In this document: positions 27,337 through 35,022 of the stretch, piece by piece
Layout: each line of letters opens with the position of its first letter
Numbering within the stretch: the stretch's first letter is position 1
Origin: Actinomadura citrea
Lineage (GTDB): Bacteria; Actinomycetota; Actinomycetes; Streptosporangiales; Streptosporangiaceae
Assembly: GCF_013409045.1 (NCBI RefSeq)
Contig: NZ_JACCBT010000001.1
Location: 1,736,001 to 1,800,000 of the forward strand
Reading direction: 5' to 3'
DNA length: 64,000 bases
Translations under genes and position numbers: made by a program
Notes under the pieces: generated by a model
Seen by the model: only the letters and a program-made list of their open reading frames with translations
The model's database searches: none
What the model was told of the DNA's origin: nothing

Positions 27337-29666
27337 GGGGTCCCTCCGATCGCCCGTGCCTGCCGCCAGTGGTGCAGCCGCACCCCGGCCGCGACGGCGT
27401 GCGCGGCGGGGACGGCGATGAGGACGAGGACCCACAGCAGGCTCGCGATGGACGTCACCGCCGCGAGCAGGAGAAGGAAGAGCAGCAGCGGCACCGTCGC
27501 GGCGACGAGCACGCACCCGCAGCCGCGCCGCCCGGTCCGCTGCGCGGCGCCCGACATCGTCTGGGACGCCGTCGACAGTCCGCGGCCGCCCGCGCCGAGG
27601 ATGCCCGAGAGCATCGCCCATGGACCGTGGGGGAGGTAGTCCGCGCCCTGCGCGCGCGCCACGAAGACCTCGCCGCCGCATTGCACCGCCCAGGCGAGCA
27701 CGGACGCGACGGCCAGAACGCCGAAGGAAATGCCCGAAGAGGAACTGTGCAGGCCGACCGATGTCGTGCCGTCGTCGTCGCCTCCGCCGAACAGCGACCC
27801 GATGACCCAGCTCACCAGGAGCCAGAAGAACAGCAGCGGCGACGTCAGCGCGACGGCCTTCACCATGGCCGAGTTGCGCCCGGCGAGCCGCCGCCGTTCG
27901 CGGTCGGCCCAGTGCGTGCGCAGCGCCTCGTCGCGCTGCTCGGCGGCGTGCCGCTCGCGCGTTCGCGACTCGCTCTCGGCCACGGCCTCGGGGGCGGCAC
28001 GCGCCACGGCGAGCAGCCGCAGCGGATCGTCGCCGGCCCCGTCCACCATCCAGGAGAACCACGGCACCGGTTCGGAGACGGGCGCGCGCGCCCGCTCCGC
28101 GCCCTTGGCGATCAGGGGCCCGGTCTCGTCCGGACGCGCCGCCAGCGCGAGCAGGGCGAGCAGCACGGCGGGCGGCTCCTCCGCGCCGGCGTCGGGCAGC
28201 CGGCCGGCGAGACCCGGCGGCGTGGAGCCCTGCTCGCGCAGCCAGCGCGCCAGGTCGTTCCATGCCGACACGTGCGCGTGCCACTGGTCGTCGACCCGGG
28301 CGAGTTCTTCGCCGCCCGCGAAGCCGGCGAGCACGGGCAGCAGGCGGTGCTCCCACAGCGCCCGCCCGATGAGGCAGGCCGTGCGGTGGTCGGGATGGCT
28401 CCGGTCGGCGGCCAGGCCCGCCAGTCCGGGCAGGTCGGCGGCGGTGATCCGGCGGCCGAGGTAATGCGGGGGCATCGCCGGATCCAGCCACCGGACGAAG
28501 TGGAGGAGTTTGACGTCGGGCGGCAGCGTCGTCATGAGGTGGCCGTCGACGAGCGCGATGCGGCTGTCGTCGGGTATCTCCGCGAGCCATTCCCGCAGGC
28601 TCCGCCACGCCTCGCCGGACTCGCCCCGTCCGAAGAAGTACTGGGCGGCGTGGTCCCAGTTCTCGACGAGCGCGCGCGCCAGCTCACTCCTGCCGGTGTA
28701 GCGCCGCCCCTTGAACGGAAGCCCGACGCCCGTCTGGACGCTCTCCTCCGCGACCTGCGGTGAACCGCCGTCCAGCCACTCCCGGACCTGCTCGCCCGTC
28801 CATCTTCCGCGCGGGTCGCGGGTCAGCAGGCCCTGGCACAGCAGCCGCAGCCGCGGGTCGGGGACGTCGTCCGCGCTGACCGGCCGCGTCGCGAGGTGGT
28901 CGACCACGACGGTCTCGCTCAACCCCTGGAAGGGCGGCCGGCCCGTGGCCAGCTCCCGGACGATCATGCCGAGCGACCACCAGTCGCGCGCCGGCGACAC
29001 CTGGCCGGACAGCGACTCCGGCGCCGCGTAGGCCAGCGTCCGCGACGACGAGGCGAACACCACGCTCTGGTCGAGGACCCGGCTCAGCCCGAAGTCGGCG
29101 ATCGCGAGGCGCAGCGGCTCCCTGCCCAGCACCAGCACGTTCTCGGGCTTGAGGTCCCGGTGGACGATGCCGGCGCGGTGCAGCGCCCGCAGACCGGCGG
29201 CGAGCTGGGCGGCGACCTCGCCGGCCGTCTCGCCGGGGAGCGGCCCCTCGTCCATCAGCGTCCGCAGGTTGCCGTCCGGCGCGTACGCGGCGACCTCGTA
29301 GTCGCGGCCGTCGGCGTGTCCGGTCTCCAGGATGCGCAGGACGTTCGGCGCCTCCAGCGCGGGCAGCTTCGCCCACACCTCCCGGTCGGCGCGGTACCCG
29401 CGGCGGAAGATCTTCACCACGAACTCGGCGCCGTCGCCGTCGCGCACCAGGAGCAGGTCGGACTCGGCGCCCTGCACGGGCAGTTCGGCGACCACCGCGT
29501 ACCGCTCGCCGAGCACGGCCGGCAGCCGCATCAGCGGATCTCCCGGACCGTGCCCCTCCCGCCGGGTCAGCGACGCCGGGCGCGGCCCGGGCACCCCCGC
29601 GTCCCGCCGCGTCGTCCCGGCATCCCGCCGGGTGTCCCGCGGCGGGGTGCCATCGAACTCGCCCAC
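27333..29666 (-). CDS. Membrane Ser/Thr protein kinase (Hanks type)
   Basis: About 777 aa from GTG 29666, or 732 aa from ATG 29531, which has a better GGGAG site; the kinase fold starts right after the latter. Catalytic motifs are VVKIFRRG (Lys), HRDLKPEN, DFGLSRVL and APESLSGQ, so it should be active. A helical region of about 350 residues follows. Three or four membrane segments sit near the C-terminus (LTSPLLFFWLLVSWVIG, FGVLAVASVLAWAV, VLVAATVPLLLFLLLLAAV and LLWVLVLIAVPAAHAVAAG), opposite to PknB-type kinases that carry extracellular sensors after one helix. It is second in the DUF4282-kinase-AAA-radical SAM-FHA operon. Confidence 0.9.
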   Translation of the reverse strand: MGEFDGTPPRDTRRDAGTTRRDAGVPGPRPASLTRREGHGPGDPLMRLPAVLGERYAVVAELPVQGAESDLLLVRDGDGAEFVVKIFRRGYRADREVWAKLPALEAPNVLRILETGHADGRDYEVAAYAPDGNLRTLMDEGPLPGETAGEVAAQLAAGLRALHRAGIVHRDLKPENVLVLGREPLRLAIADFGLSRVLDQSVVFASSSRTLAYAAPESLSGQVSPARDWWSLGMIVRELATGRPPFQGLSETVVVDHLATRPVSADDVPDPRLRLLCQGLLTRDPRGRWTGEQVREWLDGGSPQVAEESVQTGVGLPFKGRRYTGRSELARALVENWDHAAQYFFGRGESGEAWRSLREWLAEIPDDSRIALVDGHLMTTLPPDVKLLHFVRWLDPAMPPHYLGRRITAADLPGLAGLAADRSHPDHRTACLIGRALWEHRLLPVLAGFAGGEELARVDDQWHAHVSAWNDLARWLREQGSTPPGLAGRLPDAGAEEPPAVLLALLALAARPDETGPLIAKGAERARAPVSEPVPWFSWMVDGAGDDPLRLLAVARAAPEAVAESESRTRERHAAEQRDEALRTHWADRERRRLAGRNSAMVKAVALTSPLLFFWLLVSWVIGSLFGGGDDDGTTSVGLHSSSSGISFGVLAVASVLAWAVQCGGEVFVARAQGADYLPHGPWAMLSGILGAGGRGLSTASQTMSGAAQRTGRRGCGCVLVAATVPLLLFLLLLAAVTSIASLLWVLVLIAVPAAHAVAAGVRLHHWRQARAIGGTP

Positions 29667-29677
29667 AGCAGTCCCGT

Positions 29678-30172
29678 CTAGCCCTTGTCCTTGATGGCCC
29701 GAAGATACTCGCTGATCTTGAACTGGTTGATGACGAACTCCAGGACGATCCGGGTCGCGAACACCTGGAAGAGCCACACGAACGGGGACGCGAGCAGGAG
29801 GAGGTAGCCGAACGCCGCGCTGTCGTCGATCCACGCCAGCCCGTACACCGCCATCAGCAGGGAGAACAGGGAGATCGGGATCAGCGCGAGCACGTAGAGG
29901 ATCTTCACCACCCGCGTGGTGATCATGTTGTCGAAGTTCAGGTCGAACAGCCCCCCGAGCAGGTTCCCGCCCCTCGGCTCGCCGGGCGGGGGCGCCCACC
30001 CCTGCCGCGGGTCCTGGAACCCGGAGGCCGGGCCGGGAGGGCGGGGCCCGGGGACGGGGCCGGGGCCCGGAAAGGGACCGGCGGGCCCGCCAGGAGGCGG
30101 ACCATAGGGCCCGCCAGGCCCGCCGGGCGCCTGCGAACGCGGAGGGTGACCAGGGTCCGGTGGGTTCGTCAT
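29678..30172 (-). CDS. DUF4282 membrane protein
   Basis: 164 aa. A Pro/Gly-rich cytoplasmic N-terminus (about 1-70) is followed by the DUF4282 domain: FDLNFDNMITTRVVKILYVLALIPISL, a second helix (FGYLLLLASPFVWLFQVFATRIVLEFVINQ) and a charged end. The family is a small two-helix membrane protein of unknown role. ATG at 30172 (GTG at 30175 is equivalent) follows GGAG. It is the first gene of the six-gene operon and ends 11 bases before the longer kinase start. Confidence 0.85.
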   Translation of the reverse strand: MTNPPDPGHPPRSQAPGGPGGPYGPPPGGPAGPFPGPGPVPGPRPPGPASGFQDPRQGWAPPPGEPRGGNLLGGLFDLNFDNMITTRVVKILYVLALIPISLFSLLMAVYGLAWIDDSAAFGYLLLLASPFVWLFQVFATRIVLEFVINQFKISEYLRAIKDKG

Positions 30173-30284
30173 CACCGTCGTCTCCAGTGTGGGGGCCGCT
30201 ACACGGAGACTCTAAAGCCTGGCTCCGTCCCCCGCCGGAACCCGCCGCGCGACGATCCCGTATCGCGCGAGGGCCGGTGCGGAC

Positions 30285-30328
30285 GTCCGGACCGGTGGCG
30301 CCAGGGGTCTGGCACCACCGGTCCGGAC
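30285..30328 (-). terminator. Hairpin after the 383-aa gene
   Basis: 19-bp arms (30285-30303 and 30310-30328) with one mismatch and a 6-base loop, 37 bases past the stop of the upstream minus-strand gene. It separates that gene from the kinase operon. Confidence 0.65.
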
Positions 30329-30365
30329 GAACGGTGCGAGGCGAGGCGCCGGTCCGCGCCGGGCG

Positions 30366-31517
30366 TCAGGCGGCCGGCACGCCGGTGGCCGGCTGCGCGG
30401 ACCGCACCTCGGCCTGGTTGGGCTTGGCGGCCAGGCCCGGCAGGTCGGTGGTCGCGGCGCGCAGGCGGGCGATGCCCTCGGCCCCGAGGTCGCCCAGCAT
30501 GATGTCGTAGGCCAGGTCGCGCACCGTGTCGACGCCGACGGCCGAGTGCAGCATGGCGGCGATGGTCTCGGTGAGCACCCGCTCGTAGGCCTCGAACTTC
30601 AGCGTCTCGGCCACCGCCGGGTTCCACTCCAGCTGGTCGCCCGCCGTGACGTGCAGCTGCAGGCCGCCGGTCACCGGGTCCACCTGGTCCAGGTCGATCT
30701 CGGCGGCGACGCGGCCGCGGGCCGCCGGCGTTCCGTCGTCGGCGAACAGCAGCGCCGGGATCGTGAAGGTCACCTGCTCGGCGGGCTTGCGCTGCCGGAC
30801 GGCGTTGCCGCGCGGCACGGCCGGGACGTCGACGTGGTCCAGCTGCGACAGCATCCGGAACGTCGCCAGGCCGAGGATGCTGTTGATGGCCAGCGCGGTC
30901 GCCCGGGTGACCGTCTCCATCTCGCCGGGCTTGCGGGTGAGGTAGCCGCTGAACCCGTAGGCGATGATGCGGTCCCGGACGGGGGAGCGCAGGAAGATGC
31001 GCAGCCGCACCCCCGCGACGGGGAGTTCGAACTCGGTGTCGGCGTCGCTGACGTCGGACCGGACGAAGCCGCCCTCCGACCTGGTCAGCTTGCCGGCCAG
31101 GGCCAGCGTCCCCTCGTTGCCGGCGCGGGCGAGGGTCAGGACGTAGAGGTCGCCGTCCAGCTCGGTGATCACTTCGTCGCCGAGGACGACCGACAGGGCA
31201 CGCGCCGTCTCGTTCAGGCCGTGCAGGGTCCTGCGCGGCATGCGCAGCCGCAGCTGGTTCTGCGCCGTCACCCGCCCGGCGACGGTGCTCTCGACGTGCT
31301 CGACCTCCCGCTCGGCCTGCTTGCCGGTGTAGTTGCGCAGGCTGAACGCCAGGACCTCGTTGTCCGTCCGCACCCCGCAGGTCGCCTTCAGCGCCTTCTT
31401 GGCGCTGAGCGGGTACGGCAGGTCCTGCCGGACGTACTTGGTCGCGTCCACGAACACGGGAACGTCGTCGTCGAAGAGGCGCCGGACGTAGAATTCTTCC
31501 TTGGTTTGCGTTGGCAC
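30366..31517 (-). CDS. Protein of unknown function
   Basis: 383 aa, not recognised. GTG at 31517 follows GAAGGG by 8 bases and gives MPTQTKEEFYVRRLFDDDVPVFVDATKYV. The protein is soluble, of mixed alpha/beta prediction, with no cysteine cluster, P-loop or membrane segment. It is divergent from the CHC2 zinc-finger gene across about 270 bp and has its own terminator. Codon use matches the neighbours. The position beside the primase-like gene and T4SS-2 suggests it belongs to the accessory region, but no function can be inferred. Confidence 0.75.
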   Translation of the reverse strand: MPTQTKEEFYVRRLFDDDVPVFVDATKYVRQDLPYPLSAKKALKATCGVRTDNEVLAFSLRNYTGKQAEREVEHVESTVAGRVTAQNQLRLRMPRRTLHGLNETARALSVVLGDEVITELDGDLYVLTLARAGNEGTLALAGKLTRSEGGFVRSDVSDADTEFELPVAGVRLRIFLRSPVRDRIIAYGFSGYLTRKPGEMETVTRATALAINSILGLATFRMLSQLDHVDVPAVPRGNAVRQRKPAEQVTFTIPALLFADDGTPAARGRVAAEIDLDQVDPVTGGLQLHVTAGDQLEWNPAVAETLKFEAYERVLTETIAAMLHSAVGVDTVRDLAYDIMLGDLGAEGIARLRAATTDLPGLAAKPNQAEVRSAQPATGVPAA

Positions 31518-31787
31518 TGTGCACCCTTCTCCGTGTCCAGCCACCGGCCGCGGACGGCCGGCGGTAACGTCGGCACCCGGCCGATTCCGGCCAGGTGCGG
31601 CACCGGTCGCCCCGGCCGGTGTCCACTCTTCAGTCATAACCGTTTCGGGCCAGGTCGGATCGGCAAGTACCAGAGGACCGGACGACGAGCGCCGACGAAC
31701 CGGTTGACAAATAAAGCATGCGGCTCGCCCCGTCGCGTGGACAGTCATGCGTGACACACGGGGGCGGCACACTACAAAGGAGACCAG

Positions 31788-32795
31788 ATGCACCAGTTGA
31801 CCGATTACGTGCTGGCCGTTCGCACCACCGGTTCACCTCCGGCGATCGAAGGGGTCAAGTCGGTCGACCTGGTTCCGGGCGACGACGAGGACGTGATCGC
31901 CGCGACCATCGCCGGCCTGCGGGCGAGCGGCCTGACCGCGGCCGACTTCCGATCGCGCGTGATCTACCTCGCGCCCGAGGACCCGAACTGCCTCGTCCCG
32001 TACGCGGCACTGTGCGGCTTCGCCGGCCGCCGCGTCGACGCCTACGCCGGCGGGACCGTCCTCGAGTTCTCGCGGCTGGACCCGCAGGGGGAGGCCTTCA
32101 CCGACGCGGGCCGGCCCCCCGGGTACCTGGAGTGGGGCCAGGTCGGCGGCCAGGACGCCGAAGGCGTCCCGACCGTGCAGGTCGGCTCCGGCGCGCAGCA
32201 GTTGGTCACCCCGGAGGCCGCGACCGTGATCCGGTACGCGGCGCGGCTGCGCATGGTCCCGCCGGACTCGGCCCGGGACGCGCTGGCCACCTTCGTGCTC
32301 GTCGCGGCTTTGCGGCGGCGGGCCGACGACCGGTTCCCCTACCTGTCCACCGGCAACGAGCCCGCCCCGGTCACCAAGGACGACCCGACCCAGGGCGTCG
32401 ACCTGGAGAAGCTGCGGCGCGAGGCGGCCAAGTACCGGCAGGAGCTGCGGGCCGGGCGCCGCGGCGCCGACATGGTGCCGCCCGTCCCCGTCTCGCCGCA
32501 CAACAAGCGGATCGCCGAGGCCAAGTCGGTGGACGTCCGGACGGTGCTGACGCGGCTGGGCTCCTCCTCCGACGACGGGAACCTGTGGCACTGCCCGCGT
32601 CCGAGCAGGCACAGCAACGGCGACCAGAACCCCTCGATGAAGGTGTACGGGGACAACCGGACCAGGTGCCACCGCTGCGACGCCGAGAAGGTCGGTCCGA
32701 TCCGGCTGGTCATCGACGTCCTGGGGGTCACTCCGGACGAGGCCGCGAGCTTCATCCTCGACTCCGACCGCGTCGTGGACATGCGTACTGCCTGA
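31788..32795 (+). CDS. Protein with C-terminal CHC2 primase-type zinc finger
   Basis: 335 aa. The C-terminal roughly 80 residues read WHCPRPSRHSNGDQNPSMKVY ... CHRCDAEK, with C269-x5-H275-x18-C294-x2-C297. This matches the zinc-binding domain of DnaG-type primases, including the helical tail (LVIDVLGVTPDEAASFIL). The N-terminal 200 residues are unrecognised and there is no TOPRIM domain, so it cannot synthesise primers alone. It could bind single-stranded DNA. The ribosome site AAAGGAG lies five bases before the ATG. It is followed by a 169-aa gene on the same strand. Confidence 0.8.
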   Translation: MHQLTDYVLAVRTTGSPPAIEGVKSVDLVPGDDEDVIAATIAGLRASGLTAADFRSRVIYLAPEDPNCLVPYAALCGFAGRRVDAYAGGTVLEFSRLDPQGEAFTDAGRPPGYLEWGQVGGQDAEGVPTVQVGSGAQQLVTPEAATVIRYAARLRMVPPDSARDALATFVLVAALRRRADDRFPYLSTGNEPAPVTKDDPTQGVDLEKLRREAAKYRQELRAGRRGADMVPPVPVSPHNKRIAEAKSVDVRTVLTRLGSSSDDGNLWHCPRPSRHSNGDQNPSMKVYGDNRTRCHRCDAEKVGPIRLVIDVLGVTPDEAASFILDSDRVVDMRTA

Positions 32796-32838
32796 ACCGT
32801 CCCTGGCGGCCGGGGGGCCGCCCGGGCAGGGGGAACCG

Positions 32839-33348
32839 ATGGCCGATTCGCAGGGCCGCGCGAACGTGGTGCTGCTGACCGTGGATGGAGAGCAGGTGGG
32901 CCACGTTCACCGCAGTGTCCTCGAACGGGTCGCCGAGATCGCGGGCCGGCTGGGATGCCGCGACGCCGTCGCGCTGGCCGGTCCGCCGGTCACGTTCGGC
33001 GGCTCCTGCGTGTCGCGGCTGCGGCGTGACCTTGAGCAGGTCATCGCCTACGCCGACGCGGCGCAGCGGACCGGCTGGGTTTTAGGCGATATCGCCGTCG
33101 CCCCCGGCGATCGGGCGGTGCCGGTGATGGACACGGCGCAGGGCAGGCTCTGGGCCCACCCCGTCCGCGGATTCGAACTGCACGGGGCGACGGGGGTGCG
33201 CCGGGTCACCGAACTGGCCGCGATACCGGGCACCCCGCAGCGCGCCCCCCTGGCCCGTCTCATCGCGCCGCTGGCCGATGCGGCGGCGCGTGCGAGGGTG
33301 CTGGAGATAGGCGAGGGAAAGCACGAGCGCGCCGTGCACCTGAGCTGA
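32839..33348 (+). CDS. Protein of unknown function with a TTA codon
   Basis: 169 aa, soluble, not recognised. It starts MADSQGRANVVLLTVDGEQVG after a GGGGGAA site. A TTA leucine codon occurs at 33082-33084 (GWVLGD). In streptomycetes TTA codons are read only by the developmentally controlled bldA tRNA, so translation may be growth-phase dependent here too. It probably shares a transcript with the CHC2 gene and is closed by a strong terminator. Confidence 0.75.
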   Translation: MADSQGRANVVLLTVDGEQVGHVHRSVLERVAEIAGRLGCRDAVALAGPPVTFGGSCVSRLRRDLEQVIAYADAAQRTGWVLGDIAVAPGDRAVPVMDTAQGRLWAHPVRGFELHGATGVRRVTELAAIPGTPQRAPLARLIAPLADAAARARVLEIGEGKHERAVHLS

Positions 33349-33368
33349 CACGCGACTGAGCCGACACC

Positions 33369-33412
33369 CGAAGGGGCGCCGCTCGCCGGACATGGCGAGC
33401 GGCGCCCCTTCG
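33369..33412. terminator. Bidirectional terminator
   Basis: Perfect 19-bp arms (33369-33387 and 33394-33412) with a GGACAT loop, between convergent genes. Confidence 0.85.
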
Positions 33413-33468
33413 TCGTTCCTGGGGAACCGGGTGCGGGCCGTGGGCGGCGCCGCGGCTCCGGTGGGCGG

Positions 33469-34980
33469 TCAGCGGTCGACGAGCCGCTCCGGCGCGGCGG
33501 ACGGCCCCGTGACGGCGAACCGCAGCGCCGCCGGGAACTGCGTCTCCGGGTTGGCGATGAGGCCGCCGACCTGCCCCGCGCCCGCCATCTCCTCGGCCAC
33601 CGCGCCCGGGCGCACGCCGAGCACGTAGTCGGCCTCCATCGGGCTCACCGCGGTGACGCACCCGGCGGGGAGCGTCGCGTACGCCCCGAGGAAGACGCGG
33701 CTTCCCTCCGGGATCAACGAGGCGAGCGCGCGGATGACGATCCGCGCGGCCGGGCCCGTCACGGTCACCGTCTGCATCTGCTGCAGCGCCTGCCGGATCC
33801 GGGCGAGCTGGTCCCCGCCGACGACGCCGCTGGCGACGAGGGCGTTGGTGTTCGGGACCGTGCCGCTCCGCCGGCTGATCACGACGGAGTCGTTGACCTT
33901 CGAGACGACCAGGCCCCGCTTCTCCCGGGAGGCCGTGATCGTCTTGACGGCCCGGCGGGACGCGGCGAGGTTGGGGAACCCCGGGATCTGGCGGATGCCG
34001 CGCGCTCCGCAGACGGTCACCTGGGTCCCGTGGACGTGCACCTCGTCGATCGTCTCGTCGCGCATCAGCTCGCCGAGCAGGTGGGTGCCGTTCAGTACGT
34101 GGTAGACCCTGCTGGCCATGGCCGGATCCCCGCCCGTGTGCCGGGTGAGGACCTCCAGCCAGAGTTCGGCCACCCGGGGGCGGAGCGTGGTGGCGATGCG
34201 CTCCGCGATGGCCCACGCCGGGTCGGCCGCGGGCGGCGGCTGGGGCGTGGCGGCATCCTCGGGCTCCTGCGGGGTCTGCTCGACCTGCGGGGCGGCCTGC
34301 TCGACCTGCTCGACCTGCTCGACCTGCGGAGCCTGGGCGGGTGCCGGGGTCTCGGTGGCATGCCCGGCCGTTCTGAAGGGCGTGCTGCGCGTGGTCCGGT
34401 GATCCTGCGCGGACGCGGGGGCCTCCGCCGTCCCGCCCGCCTTCGGCGCGGACGGGGCTTCGGCGCTCTGCGCGTCCTCGGGGGTCTCGGGAGGCTGCTC
34501 CGCCGGCGCGTCCGCGGGCTCCTCCTGCTTCCGGGGCCTCTCCTGCGCCTTCGGCTTCGCGGCGGCCGACGGCGCCTGAGCCTGCGCCCCGCCCGCCCCG
34601 GCGCCCGCCCCGCCCGCCCCGGCGCCCGCCCCGGCCACCGCCTGGTCGGACGGGGATCCGGCGGCCGGTCGCCCCGGTGCGGGAGCGGCGCCGTTGGCGG
34701 AGTCGTCCCAGGCGGAGAACAGTGACGCCCAGTCGTCCTGCGGACCCCGCTGGTCGGCTCCCGTCTCGGAACCCGGGCCAGAACCGTTGGCGGTACCTGT
34801 GGCGGCGCCCGTGTCCGCCGGTGCGGCGGTGCCCGTGTCCGCCGGCGCGGAGGCAGGGGCGCCGGTCACCAGGAGCTTGTCCTGCGAGGGTTGCTCTTCC
34901 GGCCCATCGTCCTCCTCCTGGCCGACGCCGATGGCCGCCCAGAAGTCCATTCCGGTGGCGGGCTCATTTTGCGCTGCCAT
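33469..34980 (-). CDS. VirB11/CpaF-like protein without a P-loop (T4SS-2)
   Basis: 503 aa. Residues 1-255 are low-complexity (Ala/Pro/Glu, with EQVEQVEQ repeats). Residues about 260-490 align by eye with CpaF/VirB11: MRDETIDEVHVHGTQVTVCG (N-terminal domain), VVISRRSG, LVASGVVGGDQLARIRQAL, TVTVTGPAARIVIRALASLIPEGSRVF, then DYVLGVRPGAVAEEM and GGLIANP. Where active enzymes have GxxGSGKTT it has GPAARIVI (from G409), and the EVRG Asp/Glu region is also altered. It should not hydrolyse ATP. It lies downstream of the ParA gene with a 42-bp gap, like TadZ-TadA pairs. ATG 34980 follows AAAGGAAG. Confidence 0.75.
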   Translation of the reverse strand: MAAQNEPATGMDFWAAIGVGQEEDDGPEEQPSQDKLLVTGAPASAPADTGTAAPADTGAATGTANGSGPGSETGADQRGPQDDWASLFSAWDDSANGAAPAPGRPAAGSPSDQAVAGAGAGAGGAGAGAGGAQAQAPSAAAKPKAQERPRKQEEPADAPAEQPPETPEDAQSAEAPSAPKAGGTAEAPASAQDHRTTRSTPFRTAGHATETPAPAQAPQVEQVEQVEQAAPQVEQTPQEPEDAATPQPPPAADPAWAIAERIATTLRPRVAELWLEVLTRHTGGDPAMASRVYHVLNGTHLLGELMRDETIDEVHVHGTQVTVCGARGIRQIPGFPNLAASRRAVKTITASREKRGLVVSKVNDSVVISRRSGTVPNTNALVASGVVGGDQLARIRQALQQMQTVTVTGPAARIVIRALASLIPEGSRVFLGAYATLPAGCVTAVSPMEADYVLGVRPGAVAEEMAGAGQVGGLIANPETQFPAALRFAVTGPSAAPERLVDR

Positions 34981-35022
34981 ATGGCCGCTTCCTTTCTTGT
35001 GATAGGGCCGGTTCGAGGATGA

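Noticed and set aside
22198..30172. Phage-defence system (kinase-based or BREX/DISARM-like)
   Set aside because: No methylase, nuclease, helicase or characteristic defence gene is in the operon; the kinase alone is not enough.
31704..31709. Perfect TTGACA before the CHC2 gene as a -35 box
   Set aside because: No acceptable -10 lies 16-19 bases downstream; the promoter remains unassigned.
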